From: Agrobacterium pusense
Lineage (GTDB): Bacteria > Pseudomonadota > Alphaproteobacteria > Rhizobiales > Rhizobiaceae
DNA length: 64,000 bases
Direction: 5' to 3'
NCBI RefSeq assembly: GCF_900102105.1
Contig: NZ_FNBB01000013.1
Location: forward strand, 62,001-126,000
The notes beneath the pieces were generated by a model. The model had not been told where the DNA came from, did no database searches, and saw nothing but the letters and a program-made list of their open reading frames with translations. Made by a program: the position numbers and the translations under genes. Each line of letters starts with the position of its first letter. The stretch's first letter is position 1. Below are positions 44,484 to 53,964 of the stretch, piece after piece.

Positions 44484-44592
44484 GCAGATCTTTCATCCTT
44501 ACTGAAGGCAAGACATCGTCTCACAATACCGGGCACGATTTCGGCCGCAGGGGGAGTTCAGACACTTTGCCAGGAATTTGCGGAGCTCGAAG

Positions 44593-45174
44593 CTACGTTC
44601 GATTTTTAAAAACTCCGAGATTGATGAGCTGAACGCGACGATTTGCCGACGCATCTGCTTTACTTCCTTCAATTGGCAGGTGCTCGCCGACACCGATGGC
44701 GTATAGCCTGTCTGGATTGACTGCAAATGTCGTTGCCAAGACCTCTTTGATCGCGTCCGCACGGCGCGCACTCAGATCGAGATTGTGTGCTTCGTCACCG
44801 GTGGCACTTGCATGCCCCACGACCATAAAGTTGTAGCTCCACAGATTTGGATGATGCAACGCATCCGCCAGCATCCCGAGGGTTCGGTACGATGCCGGCT
44901 GGATCGACACAGAGTCATTCTCGAAATTGATCTCCACCACCATTTGCGGAAGCTTAGCGATACGCTTCCAGTTGGGTAACGCCGACATTGGTTTGTCTCC
45001 ACCAGCAATGGCTTCCTGGCGAAGAATTTCAAGATCGATCGCCGGAGCGGCACTCGTCAGCTTCCCAAGGCCTTTTACAATACGGTCTTGGGAGACGTCC
45101 TGTGAGAGGGCAAGCCCGGCGCTGCCGACTGCGAAAGCGAATGCAAAAACCACTTTTGTTACGATTGATCGCAT
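44593..45174 (-). CDS. OmpA-like domain protein
   Basis: 193 residues from ATG 45174 (GGAGA upstream). Signal peptide (MRSIVTKVVFAFAFAVGSAG ... ALS-QD), then an OmpA C-terminal, peptidoglycan-binding domain: VVEINFENDSVSIQPASYRTL, FMVVGHASATGDEAHNLDLSARRADAIKEVL and GEHLPIEGSKADASANRRVQL, the NxxLSxxRAxxVxxxL and NRRV blocks. No lipobox, so it is periplasmic. It starts 4 bp after the Cys-rich gene and is probably co-transcribed. Confidence 0.88.
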   Translation of the reverse strand: MRSIVTKVVFAFAFAVGSAGLALSQDVSQDRIVKGLGKLTSAAPAIDLEILRQEAIAGGDKPMSALPNWKRIAKLPQMVVEINFENDSVSIQPASYRTLGMLADALHHPNLWSYNFMVVGHASATGDEAHNLDLSARRADAIKEVLATTFAVNPDRLYAIGVGEHLPIEGSKADASANRRVQLINLGVFKNRT

Positions 45175-45178
45175 GACG

Positions 45179-45601
45179 TTATCTCCATCCAGCATCGGTG
45201 ATGACTTGGTAGCATTCCGGGCTGACGCGTTGTTCTTTCTTCACAAGGCAAGAAAGAATGAAGCCGTCTCCCTTGATCCCCGAGCAACGCGACGCAATGT
45301 CTCGCTGACATGTCCGTTCGTAGGACGTCTGGGCCTTTTCTCGCTTTGCAATTGACTGAAAGACCTCGGCAAATGAAGCTTTGCACCTGGGGGAAACCTT
45401 CGCGCTGTTCTGTTCAAGACAACCCAGTATCCGGCCGTTTCCCAAGTTCAGGCCTTTGCATAGCTTTTGAATATCGGCCCCACAGGCTTCCGCAAGCTTC
45501 GACGTCGCCTCAGCATAACTGAGGGTCTGGGCAACGGCGGGAAAACCTGTTGCCACCAGACACGTGAAAGCAATATTGGTGAGCATCCGTCTCGTTTGCA
45601 T
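45179..45601 (-). CDS. Cysteine-rich repeat (GLG1-like) periplasmic protein
   Basis: 140 residues from ATG 45601, which follows GGAAAGGAG. A signal peptide (MLTNIAFTCLVATGFPAVAQ) precedes two Cys-rich units, each with C-x3-I-x3-C ... GxxxGCL/SCL ... SxxC: units at about 40-75 (ACGADIQKLCKGL, GRILGCLEQNSAKVSPRC) and 97-135 (TCQRDIASRCSGI, GFILSCLVKKEQRVSPEC). This is the PF00839-type Cys-rich repeat, of unknown function, whose disulfides need the oxidising periplasm. Same operon as the OmpA-like gene. Confidence 0.85.
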   Translation of the reverse strand: MQTRRMLTNIAFTCLVATGFPAVAQTLSYAEATSKLAEACGADIQKLCKGLNLGNGRILGCLEQNSAKVSPRCKASFAEVFQSIAKREKAQTSYERTCQRDIASRCSGIKGDGFILSCLVKKEQRVSPECYQVITDAGWR

Positions 45602-45716
45602 CCCGTGCTCCTTTCCGAAAAAACAACATCCGAACGGTGCCACGACGGAAAAACATTCGGGACGTATTTTACGGTAGTAGACGTTGTCTCATCTGTGAGG
45701 CTTTGCGTGTCAGAGC

Positions 45717-46916
45717 TTAGTGTATGAGTTGTTGAGGTTTCAGGTCGGCGTCAATAGTCACAGAGGGAGGCGCTTTTTTACCGCGCCGCTCCATGATCGT
45801 CGCTGGCGCCGCGACTGTTCCAGCGGCAACTGCCCCAATGCTTGTTACTGTTCCGCCGACGACAGCCGTTATGCCCTGGCCCAGCGTGACGTTCGAATCG
45901 GTAAGGGTCTGCCCCTTCATTAAGCGTTGGCCAATGAGCTGCACGATCTGCGGGCTCTCGGCGAACTTTCCGTGCTTGAGACCGTCTTTGGTGTCGACCT
46001 TGGTGAGATCGATCGCCGTGATCCCCGCCTTTTCCAAGCGAGAGCGATAAGGCTCCTCTGCTGGGTTGATAGCGCCGAGGCGTGACACCCGACCGGTTAT
46101 GAAGCTTGAGGCCGCGAGCGCTTTGTCGTCACCCGACACAAAAATTGTGAAGCGCGGTCGCGGTTCGCCCATTTCAACGAATTGTTTGGCAAATACCTGA
46201 ATATCGATATCGGGCGAGGCCAAAATCACGTTTTTGATTTTGGGATCGACACGGCCGTCCCTTATCCCCATTTGCCGAAGCGATTCCATCGCAAGCCAAG
46301 CGCCCATGGAGTGGGCCATTATGGTGATATCCTCAACACCAGGATCACCCGACAAGGTTCGCAGTGCCTGCTCCAGTCCTGTGCGCGAGTAATTGGTACT
46401 TTCCTTGTCGTAGAGATAACCCGTGATCTCCGCGCGCGAGGGCCAAGTAAACAGCATTGGCGTCGCGTGCATTTTGCTGTCGTGAACAATTTGCGCCAGG
46501 CGAAAAACAGCGTCCCCATAGGTGTTGTTAAAGCCATGGATAAAGACCAGAGCATGTTGCCGGCTGGATTGTTGTTTGAACCAGGTCCGACCGTCAGCAA
46601 CTGTCTCCAGTGGTCTCACATCTGTAACAGCAAAGTCCGTGGCGGGGTTGGGTGGCACTTTTTTTGGCCACTGAACGGTGCCTTCCTCACGCTCGTGTGG
46701 GATAGAAACCGTGATAGCCGTTAGATGCGGTTTAGCGCCACGTTCTCCATCGAACAGGGTGGCAGCCGATCCCGAAGGTTGACGTGTCGTAGCAACAAGC
46801 ATCGAAACCTTGTCGGCATACTTGCCCGGCGCGGTATCAATCGGTGACAGAACTCCTTCGGGATGTCCGCAGTTGGTTAGAAAAACAAGCAAGCAAATTG
46901 TGAGGCATTTCCGCAT
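45717..46916 (-). CDS. Lipoprotein alpha/beta hydrolase, DUF900 type
   Basis: 399 residues with a lipoprotein signal (CLTICLLVFLTNC, Cys16). The alpha/beta hydrolase core has HALVFIHGFNNTYGDAVFRLAQI (oxyanion region), LFTWPSRAEI and the nucleophile Ser in TIMAHSMGAWLAMESL. The family (DUF900) has no defined substrate. The C-terminal 70 residues include a Gly/Ala/Thr-rich stretch (GQGITAVVGGTVTSIGAVAAGTVAAP). Predicted in the periplasm, anchored to a membrane. Confidence 0.85.
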   Translation of the reverse strand: MRKCLTICLLVFLTNCGHPEGVLSPIDTAPGKYADKVSMLVATTRQPSGSAATLFDGERGAKPHLTAITVSIPHEREEGTVQWPKKVPPNPATDFAVTDVRPLETVADGRTWFKQQSSRQHALVFIHGFNNTYGDAVFRLAQIVHDSKMHATPMLFTWPSRAEITGYLYDKESTNYSRTGLEQALRTLSGDPGVEDITIMAHSMGAWLAMESLRQMGIRDGRVDPKIKNVILASPDIDIQVFAKQFVEMGEPRPRFTIFVSGDDKALAASSFITGRVSRLGAINPAEEPYRSRLEKAGITAIDLTKVDTKDGLKHGKFAESPQIVQLIGQRLMKGQTLTDSNVTLGQGITAVVGGTVTSIGAVAAGTVAAPATIMERRGKKAPPSVTIDADLKPQQLIH

Positions 46917-47018
46917 GTCGTCGTCCGCCGTTAATTAACAGCTGAAACTAACATGCTCCAGGGCCCTCCCCCCGTAACATCCTGTATGATCTACCGTAAA
47001 ACCCAGTTACGTGCAGTC

Positions 47019-48770
47019 TTAGTTCGAAGCGGCTTTAGACGCTAACGGTACCCCTGCGGCCCGCAGACCGGAAAGAATTTTCTCTTGGTCTTGAGGCCGT
47101 GCAAGTCTGGTGGAAATCTCCCGCTCTACGTTTGGTATCAACGCTGGTGCATTCTTGTTCAACCATTGAATCTCAAGCTGCGCTTGGCTAGTTTTACCAG
47201 AAGCACCCAAAATTGCGGCCAAAACCATTCGATGCATAGGATTGTAAGCAAGGTCAGACATTCGAGACCAGAGTTCAGCTGCCTGCAGGTCATCACGCAT
47301 AAAAGCGCACAACGCCATTCCAACCTCATAATAACCGCCCGGTCCAGCACCTTGGCTGACCGCTTTGCTCACAAGGTCACACCCGGTCTCCCACTTGCCA
47401 CCCATCGAGAGCCGCAATCCGTACTCCCCGGCTACCTCAGTATCGTTGGGGTTCAGAGCGTATGATGCGGCGCCCGCTTCCAATGCGGTCGGAATGTCAT
47501 TTGTGAAAAAGGACGCCAGCATGAGTGCTTGTAAAACCCGCGCATTCTGGGGATCAATTTGCGAAGCGCGTCGCGCGAGTTGCAACGCCGTATCAAGACC
47601 GTCTTTGGGCGGAGCCGAACCCAATTTATAGGAAAAGCGAACCTGATCGAGTTTTGTCAGCGATAGCATTGCGAGCGAGGTCGCATCGTCCGGGAATTTG
47701 GCGGTAAGCGATGTCAGACAGTTTTGTGCAGTCGCCAGTGAATCACCAGTCATCAACCTACGATAACTGTAATAGGCCTGCGCGCAATCGTAAGCCTCCC
47801 ATCCTCCGGTCACGCCCGCATCGGAGGAAAATAAAACGCCAAAAGGTTGTGCAACGGCTATGGCGACCTTTTCGGCGACTGCAGCCTCTCCCTCGAATGC
47901 TGTTTGCACACTTAAATCGGTATCATACGTGCTTGCCCAAATGACGGCATTGTCTGACTGTCGAATAAGACGAACGTTTGAGCGAACTTTTACCCCCTGT
48001 TTACGCAGGCTACCCTCGAGTAGGTATCGTGCACTCTGTGACTTCGAATTGGGCGCGCCGGGGACCGCATCAATCACGACGATCTCGTCAAATTTAACGA
48101 GCCGGGCAATGACCTCATCACTTGTGCCCTGCGCTATCCGGGCGAGATCTTTGTCGTCGATCTCATGGTCGAACGTACCGACAGCAATTGAAGCACGACC
48201 ATCACCTGTGGCAGACGGCTCCGTTCCCAAATGCCAGAAACTGCCGAGCGCGGCGACGGCCGCTATCGCGAAGGGAATAGCGACCATCGCTCGAACGCTC
48301 ACCCTGGATTTGCCGCTTTCCTTCGAGTTTTCGTGTTCGCGCACGACACGAGCGAATCCCACGTCATCGGAACCAGCTTCAATTGAAGAGGGGTCAGCGT
48401 CCGGCACGACGCCCCGCTCAAAAGTCGGGACGTATCCTCCCTTTGGGATGGAAATGATCACAGGTTCTTTGGGACCCGCCATCAAGTAATAGCGCTCGAG
48501 CTCGCGTCTGATCCGCCCGGCCTCAATACGAACGGCCGGATCGCTTTGAGCATCGAAATTGCGGCGCCCAAAGACAACGTCTGCGATCGTGTACGCCTTC
48601 AGATAAATAGAACGCCCTTCAAGTGTTTCGGTGACGACAAAGCGAAGGAATCGTCGTGCACGTTCGGGCAGGTTCACGCGATCACAGCTCAGTATTCGTT
48701 CCAACTGAACGTAAACCTCGTCCGCCGACGGTTCGGTTGTAACACCCTCACTCGACCGTGCATTCGCCAT
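47019..48770 (-). CDS. DNA-binding transmembrane regulator with TPR repeats
   Basis: 583 residues from ATG 48770; a GTG 18 nt upstream is possible. N-terminal region (about 18-115) contains LPERARRFLRFVVTETLEG, FGRRNFDAQSDPAVRIEAGRIRRELERYY and IPKGGYVPTF, a winged-helix-like module seen in rhizobial regulators that are often called adenylate cyclases. No cyclase domain is present. One membrane segment (VRAMVAIPFAIAAVAALGSF, about 165-185) separates it from a periplasmic part with a TolB-like amino-terminal fold and TPR-like repeats. It resembles CadC-type one-component sensors. Likely to act on genes of the surrounding cluster. Confidence 0.7.
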   Translation of the reverse strand: MANARSSEGVTTEPSADEVYVQLERILSCDRVNLPERARRFLRFVVTETLEGRSIYLKAYTIADVVFGRRNFDAQSDPAVRIEAGRIRRELERYYLMAGPKEPVIISIPKGGYVPTFERGVVPDADPSSIEAGSDDVGFARVVREHENSKESGKSRVSVRAMVAIPFAIAAVAALGSFWHLGTEPSATGDGRASIAVGTFDHEIDDKDLARIAQGTSDEVIARLVKFDEIVVIDAVPGAPNSKSQSARYLLEGSLRKQGVKVRSNVRLIRQSDNAVIWASTYDTDLSVQTAFEGEAAVAEKVAIAVAQPFGVLFSSDAGVTGGWEAYDCAQAYYSYRRLMTGDSLATAQNCLTSLTAKFPDDATSLAMLSLTKLDQVRFSYKLGSAPPKDGLDTALQLARRASQIDPQNARVLQALMLASFFTNDIPTALEAGAASYALNPNDTEVAGEYGLRLSMGGKWETGCDLVSKAVSQGAGPGGYYEVGMALCAFMRDDLQAAELWSRMSDLAYNPMHRMVLAAILGASGKTSQAQLEIQWLNKNAPALIPNVEREISTRLARPQDQEKILSGLRAAGVPLASKAASN

Positions 48771-48990
48771 CGCCCGCCCCCCTGGCACTCACTCGGCATC
48801 AACACTTAATCACTGGTTCGTGTATATAAGCATGGGCTCATCTACATGCCAACGATTGATTGTACGCCCGCACGCCTACACTCGCAATCATGTTTACTCC
48901 CGGCATGGCAGCGTATCGTTGCGTAAAAAATCCGTGGAAGCACAGCTTCCACGGACCAGTATTTACGAGCACATCTGAGTATTGATCAGG
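48771..48990. other. Short intergenic region
   Basis: 220 bp between two genes on the minus strand. It contains the inverted repeat GTGGAAGC / GCTTCCAC near 48931-48953 (CCGTGGAAGC and GCTTCCACGG), a probable terminator of the HlyD gene that follows on the minus strand. Confidence 0.45.
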
Positions 48991-50217
48991 CTAGTGTCCC
49001 GATAGCACAAGAGTTTGCACTGGCAGGAAAAGTGCCTGCATACGCAGGATCATCGCGTGAACAAGCCCCACAGCATCCACCGCATGAAGGAACAGCCATC
49101 GCCCAAAGCCAATGTCCGGGCTCGAAAGGACGTCATGGTTGTTGGTGTAGGCATTTGCGATGCAACTGCTGCCGGGAGGCACTTTGTCGAGACCGCCCTC
49201 ATAGAGTGGCTGAAGGAATACTGTGAGTGTGCCTGGCTTGCTTAATTGCTGAACGTCTACAAGTTGATCAGTAGGACGCAGTTGCCCCGCAGCAATAACA
49301 TCCTGTACATCCGTGACGACCAGAGGAATGATAGTGAACGGCTGGCCAATACACGTTGCCTCCGCAATCATCCCAGGCTTCATAACTTGCGCTTCAATCT
49401 GGCCGAAACCCGCGACCAGATTTCCGCGCCCTGCTTCTGTGGGAACGAGGATGCCCGCAGGGCGAAGCATCGTGTTGACGACATCTCCGACCCGCAATGT
49501 GAATTGTTGAACAGTTCCCGATACACCAGCACGCACAAGCGTTTTGTCCAATTCGACCTGAGCCTCGGCAAGTGCGGCCTCCGCACTTTTCTTCTGAGCC
49601 GGCAGCAGCTCGTCAAGTTGAGTTGAAAGCGTCTGTTTTTTGGCGATTGCTGCGCCAACAGTCCCTTTCCGCGATTCAACGGTGTTGGCTAGTCTTTGAA
49701 CCTCGCGTCGAGCAACCGCATCCTTTGTCAGCAGTTGAGCTTTCATTTCATATTCGTCGACCGCGACCTGCAGGTTACCTTGTGCTTCCTGGATTTGTGA
49801 ATCGGCCGTCGTAAGTTCGGTTTGGGCAACATTAATCTGTGCATCTATTTCTTCTACCTGACGCCTTGCCGTTTCAACGGCGGCTTTTTGTTTGGCATCG
49901 TCCAGACGGAAAAGGGGAGCTCCCGCCGCAACCTTCTCATTGATGCCCACGTAGACCTCGTCCACACGTCCTGATGTTTCTGGCAAAATCGTTACTGTAC
50001 GAAAAACGGCTGTGACGCTTTTGGTCGACGGGTGGAAGTAGAATATCAACGTGATGAGCGACAGGGTGAGTAACAAGCACGCAGAAATGCCCCAACGAAG
50101 CTCGTACCACATGGTATAAAGGGTTATCTCACGCCCGATGCGTTTATCTTGAACATAGCGGCGATAAAGGTAATCAGGAAAAATCGTCAGGATGGAACAG
50201 AGCAAAAGTTCGAGCAT
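48991..50217 (-). CDS. HlyD-family membrane fusion protein
   Basis: 408 residues. One N-terminal membrane helix (about 44-62), lipoyl/barrel-sandwich part (VTILPETSGRVDEVYVGINEKVAAGAPLFRLDDA), a long coiled coil (about 105-220, Gln/Glu/Ala-rich: AVETARRQVEEIDAQINVAQTEL), then SGTVQQFTLRVGDVV and beta-barrel parts. Such periplasmic adaptors join an inner-membrane pump to an outer-membrane channel. No pump gene is present here; the pairing with the small membrane protein at 50220, 2 bp upstream, is typical of the stand-alone YibH/AaeA-like arrangement. Confidence 0.85.
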   Translation of the reverse strand: MLELLLCSILTIFPDYLYRRYVQDKRIGREITLYTMWYELRWGISACLLLTLSLITLIFYFHPSTKSVTAVFRTVTILPETSGRVDEVYVGINEKVAAGAPLFRLDDAKQKAAVETARRQVEEIDAQINVAQTELTTADSQIQEAQGNLQVAVDEYEMKAQLLTKDAVARREVQRLANTVESRKGTVGAAIAKKQTLSTQLDELLPAQKKSAEAALAEAQVELDKTLVRAGVSGTVQQFTLRVGDVVNTMLRPAGILVPTEAGRGNLVAGFGQIEAQVMKPGMIAEATCIGQPFTIIPLVVTDVQDVIAAGQLRPTDQLVDVQQLSKPGTLTVFLQPLYEGGLDKVPPGSSCIANAYTNNHDVLSSPDIGFGRWLFLHAVDAVGLVHAMILRMQALFLPVQTLVLSGH

Positions 50218-50219
50218 AT

Positions 50220-50657
50220 TCAGGCTCCCTCTGACACGTTGACGGCTTTCGGATCGTCGTGGTGCGCGTTTGATGCAACGTCTTTGGAGGTCTCATCGAG
50301 TTCCATGTGAACTTCGCGTCCGGACATTTTTCCCAGTGACTCCGCTATCGAATAGAGCGGCGTGGAAAAGTCTGGGATTTGCACGAAGGCCAGCAGTAGT
50401 CCCGCGATCCAGAACAGATGATTGTGTGTAAACAGTGAGATCAGAGCGAGAACTGCCACGACCTCCATTTGCACTTTGCTGGTGCGATGCGCCAAACGTT
50501 CGGGCACAGCGTGAAGCTGAAAATACAGATTGCCAACGATCAGAACGGCCAGGATCACAAAAATCACGACGCCGACAAAGAGATAATCTGTCTGGCCTGG
50601 TTCGGTGATGAATGCCGGTATGTGATCGATCGCTGATGGGTGCGTGCCTTGCGCCAT
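50220..50657 (-). CDS. Small membrane protein, partner of HlyD-family protein
   Basis: 145 residues with two or three hydrophobic segments (DYLFVGVVIFVILAVLIVG, VQMEVVAVLALISLF, NHLFWIAGLLLAFVQIP). I recognise the pairing with HlyD-type proteins but not a function. It ends 2 bp before the HlyD gene and is the first gene of that pair. The C-terminal 30 residues are hydrophilic and acidic. DUF-like inner-membrane subunit. Confidence 0.65.
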   Translation of the reverse strand: MAQGTHPSAIDHIPAFITEPGQTDYLFVGVVIFVILAVLIVGNLYFQLHAVPERLAHRTSKVQMEVVAVLALISLFTHNHLFWIAGLLLAFVQIPDFSTPLYSIAESLGKMSGREVHMELDETSKDVASNAHHDDPKAVNVSEGA

Positions 50658-50782
50658 CGCTATGTTCCTTTTCAGAGTAACTCACCAATCAAAACAGGTG
50701 TTCTCGAAAGTGCTCGAGCCCAGCGCCGAAATCAGCAGAGCAACAAAAACGTTTCTGCGACTTCGTTGTCAGGATACCCGGC

Positions 50783-50905
50783 ATGCGCGCGTTCGTGCTC
50801 GTAGCATCGTGTAGTTTACGGAGGATACCGTTTGCGCTTTTGGGTTTCGTCACCTTTGGATTCGCGGTACTGCTTCCCGGTTGCTCTGGTCATAAACGGG
50901 AATAA
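50783..50905 (+). CDS. Possible small lipoprotein
   Basis: A 40-codon frame: positive N-terminus, hydrophobic stretch, then lipobox LLPGC (Cys34) and a tail of six residues SGHKRE. AGGA stands 8 nt upstream of the ATG. It looks like entericidin-type or other tiny lipoproteins. It is too short for confidence and could be chance. Confidence 0.3.
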   Translation: MRAFVLVASCSLRRIPFALLGFVTFGFAVLLPGCSGHKRE

Positions 50906-51206
50906 GCTCTTACGGGGTCCGCGTGTGGAATAGACGCAGCCTTCTCCTCTTCACCTCAACAAATGGACCGGCAACATCAGTTGCCCGCGCAACGTGACTG
51001 CTACGGCCTCGTGTTTGGTAGGATCGCGTATATTACGCCCCTCAGTTCGGGCACAGGGTTATATCTTCTGCGGGCTGCCGCGCCGCTCATTTGTATTGGT
51101 CGGCGTCGAGACAGAGCATTCCGAGATATGACCACCGTCATTTCCAGCAAATATTGTCTCTTCAGCCCGCACGTTCTTCTGTGAAACAGAATGAGGTAGA
51201 GCGGTG
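50906..51206. other. Intergenic region before the DUF3300 gene
   Basis: About 300 bp, no supportable gene. Expected to hold the promoter of the DUF3300-DUF2950 pair. Confidence 0.35.
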
Positions 51207-52586
51207 ATGAAATCTAAAACCCTGACTGTTGTGGCCGGAGTGTCCGTCTTTTCGATTGTCGCGACTTTTTTGGGCCCGCCCGCGTTTTCCCAGGTTCCAA
51301 CACCCGTGCCGAACCCAACCGCAGCGCCTGAGCGGGCTCCCGCGCAAAATCCGCTCTTGTCGGAAGACGATCTGGAGGTCATGGTCGCGAGGATTGCGCT
51401 TTATCCAGACGAACTCGTCGCGGCTATTTCTGCAGCTTCACTGAACCCGCTGCAACTTGTCGAAGCCGACCGTTTTTTGCAGGCAAAACAAAAAAACAAG
51501 GAGCTCAAGCCTAAGGATGATTGGGATGGAAGCGTGATCTCGCTCCTGAATTACCCCGACATCGTCAAAATGATGAGCGATGACCTGACGTGGACCCAAG
51601 CCCTTGCCAATGCTCTGACCTACCAGCAGAAAGATGTGCTGGTCGCAATACAGCAGCTGCGAGATGAGGCGATGTCCAAAAACCTCATCAAGACAGACGA
51701 TAAAATCACGGTGGTCGTGGAGAATGAGAATGTCATCATTCGCCCTACCGATCCGGAAAAAATCTATATTCCCCAGTACCAGCCACAAATGCTTTACGAG
51801 CCGGGTTATGTGGCACAGCCGGTCTCCTATTCCAGCGCTTACTACGACAATTACTATTATCCAGGCGCGGCATTTTTTGCGGGCGCCGTGACGGGTATCG
51901 CCTTTGCTGCCATCGTCAACTGGGATGATTGGGGAGTTTGGGGCGGACGATGGAGGGGTGATATCGACATTGATTGCAACAATTGTTTTAACGACCGTGA
52001 CTTCAACGGCAAACTGAAGTGGAACGATGTTGACTGGACGAAGGTGGACCGTAGCAAACTCAGCATCGGGAAAGATCAATTCACAAATCTCGATCGTACC
52101 GCGATACGGTCCGGACTCGTTTCAGACAATCGCAACGCGCTTAGAAACCAGGCTCAGGACCGCAAGCCGGGCGGCGAGCTTTCCAGCAGGCAGAATATCT
52201 CGCGCCCCGACGATGTCCGCCGAACGACAGCGGATGGTCTAAAACAGTCTTCTCGCCCCAGTGCGGGCAAAGCAGGTGAAAATCGGCCAGCGGCCGGCCG
52301 GGGAAACCAGCCTGCCAAGCGCCCTTCTGCCGAAACGCGTCGTCCGGCTCAATCCGCCCCCGCGGTGAAGAGAAAACCGAGTGCGCCTAAAATGGCTGCG
52401 CGACCGGACAATCGCGCCAAACAGCCGAACGCACTTGGCAATGTCCAGTCTGGTCGCCGCGAGGCGGTCGCTTCCAAGCGTGGGGGCCACAGCATGGGAG
52501 GCGGTCAGCGCGGGGCTCCTCGTGCAATGGCCTCTGGTGGCGGGCGCCCTTTCCATCACGGTGGCGGTCGCGGCGGCCGTCGATAA
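51207..52586 (+). CDS. DUF3300 domain protein (secreted)
   Basis: 459 residues from ATG 51207 (GAGGTAGAG upstream; a GTG three bases earlier is also in frame). Signal peptide (MKSKTLTVVAGVSVFSIVAT ... FSQ). The DUF3300 domain (about 45-240) has LEVMVARIALYPDELVAAISAAS, PKDDWDGSVISLLNYPDIVKMM and QQLRDEAMSKNLIKTDDK. The C-terminal 170 residues are low complexity, rich in Arg, Gly, Ala and Pro, ending in a Gly/His/Arg stretch (HHGGGRGGRR). Function unknown; family usually next to DUF2950, as here (26 bp apart). Confidence 0.88.
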   Translation: MKSKTLTVVAGVSVFSIVATFLGPPAFSQVPTPVPNPTAAPERAPAQNPLLSEDDLEVMVARIALYPDELVAAISAASLNPLQLVEADRFLQAKQKNKELKPKDDWDGSVISLLNYPDIVKMMSDDLTWTQALANALTYQQKDVLVAIQQLRDEAMSKNLIKTDDKITVVVENENVIIRPTDPEKIYIPQYQPQMLYEPGYVAQPVSYSSAYYDNYYYPGAAFFAGAVTGIAFAAIVNWDDWGVWGGRWRGDIDIDCNNCFNDRDFNGKLKWNDVDWTKVDRSKLSIGKDQFTNLDRTAIRSGLVSDNRNALRNQAQDRKPGGELSSRQNISRPDDVRRTTADGLKQSSRPSAGKAGENRPAAGRGNQPAKRPSAETRRPAQSAPAVKRKPSAPKMAARPDNRAKQPNALGNVQSGRREAVASKRGGHSMGGGQRGAPRAMASGGGRPFHHGGGRGGRR

Positions 52587-52612
52587 AATTGAGAACAGAT
52601 AGGAGCAAGATT

Positions 52613-53548
52613 ATGAGAGAGACGATTAAATTCGTATCGCGCTTGGCGCTCGTTTGCACCGCTGTTGCCTTTGCATCTCCCGTAACGAGCCAAGTCCAGA
52701 CAGATCTCATGGAGTTCAAGGGTGACACACCCCAATCTTTCGCTGACCCGTCTGCGGCGGTAAAGGAGTTTGCCGACCTTTTAAAGGCTCGCAATATTGA
52801 AGGCGTTGCAGCCCTGCTCGGTCTCAAAGTCGCCGCGCTGCGAGACAGCACAGAAGCCATGGTTAGCTTTGACGTCATCCGGGAAGGCGCGGCTAAGCAA
52901 TTACGGCTTCAGGACGTCAACGAGTACAAGGTCATTACGGTGGGAGAAATACTTTGGCCGCTACCTTTCCCATTGGCCAAACAGACTGACGGCAAGTGGT
53001 CATTCGACACCGAGGTTGGGCTGCAAGAGATCGTCAATCGACGTATCGGTGAAAACGAACTCCTCACCATCGAAACCATGCGCAACTATGTCGATGCCCA
53101 ACACGAATACGCGTGGATCGATGCTGATGGCGATCTGGTTTTTGAGTTTGCCCAGCGCCTAATCAGCACGCCCGGCCGGCATGACGGGTTGTATTGGCAA
53201 GCAACCGGAGACGAAGAAGAAAGTCCAGCGGGACCGATGCTCGAGCTTGCTGCATTCAGCAAGGCCAAACGGGGCGAGGGATATTTTGGATACCGGTATC
53301 GCATTCTCACGGCACAGGGCCCAAACGTGAAAGGAGGAGAGCATAGTTACCTCGTGGACGGAAATATGACCAAAGGTCATGCGCTGATCGCGTGGCCTGT
53401 TGCCTATGGCGTCACCGGTGTCCAGACCTTCGTCATCAATGATAGTGGCATCGTCTACGAAGCTGATCTTGGCGAGCAGACGGAAAGAAAAGCAGCACAG
53501 ATCCAGTGGTTTAATCCTGATCAGAACTGGAACATCACGGAGGACTGA
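52613..53548 (+). CDS. DUF2950 domain protein (secreted)
   Basis: 311 residues from ATG 52613 (AGGAGCA upstream). Signal peptide (VSRLALVCTAVAFASPVTSQ). Family blocks: ADPSAAVKEFADLLKARN, KWSFDTEVGLQEIVNRRIGENEL and YVDAQHEYAWIDADGDLVFEFAQRLISTPGRHDGLYW. The substrate or partner is not known; in many bacteria it comes just after a DUF3300 gene, and the two may form one exported system. Ends 112 bp before the next small gene. Confidence 0.88.
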   Translation: MRETIKFVSRLALVCTAVAFASPVTSQVQTDLMEFKGDTPQSFADPSAAVKEFADLLKARNIEGVAALLGLKVAALRDSTEAMVSFDVIREGAAKQLRLQDVNEYKVITVGEILWPLPFPLAKQTDGKWSFDTEVGLQEIVNRRIGENELLTIETMRNYVDAQHEYAWIDADGDLVFEFAQRLISTPGRHDGLYWQATGDEEESPAGPMLELAAFSKAKRGEGYFGYRYRILTAQGPNVKGGEHSYLVDGNMTKGHALIAWPVAYGVTGVQTFVINDSGIVYEADLGEQTERKAAQIQWFNPDQNWNITED

Positions 53549-53660
53549 CTTCTCAGAAAGAGACCAAACCTCTTATCGTTTTAAGACAAGAAGGCTGGGC
53601 AAACTCCTTTAGGCATTTGTTCGCGGTGGTGGAACTAAGTGATGTTGCGCGAGTTGTTTT

Positions 53661-53951
53661 GTGAACCTCATCAAGGCAAACCGAATGCATTCTCGCAATG
53701 CCCGAAGTGGGCGAAACAAACTCATGTTGAGATTGCCGGAGCTTCGCCAGCAACTCCGCGATCACTTGGGCGATACGCTAGCCGAAATTTGTGAATCCTA
53801 TGATCTAGCGACCACCGCGCTCGAACAACTCCGCCTAAAACCGTCCGCCGACGTATACAAAATTTACGAATACGAAGAGCTTTGCTCTGAGATCGAGCAA
53901 GAGGTCACTCGTTATTTCGCAGAAATGAGCAAGAGCACAGTCAGATTTTGA
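53661..53951 (+). CDS. Small helical protein, paralogue of the one at 56279
   Basis: 96 residues from GTG; in-frame ATGs at 53685 and 53724 are other options. The second half (LAEICESYDLATTALEQLR ... YKIYEYEELCSEIEQEVTR) is helical, coiled-coil like, and matches the other small gene at 56279 (LCEDLADAEAALDRCK ... LEYEEIVDSLSREIEQAL). Such small helical proteins appear near ion and sulfate transporter genes in rhizobia. Function unknown. Confidence 0.6.
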   Translation: MNLIKANRMHSRNARSGRNKLMLRLPELRQQLRDHLGDTLAEICESYDLATTALEQLRLKPSADVYKIYEYEELCSEIEQEVTRYFAEMSKSTVRF

Positions 53952-53964
53952 ACGTTCGTGCCGG

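Noticed and set aside
47019..48770. Adenylate cyclase
   Set aside because: The name is common for this architecture, but no cyclase catalytic domain is present; DNA-binding plus TPR parts only.
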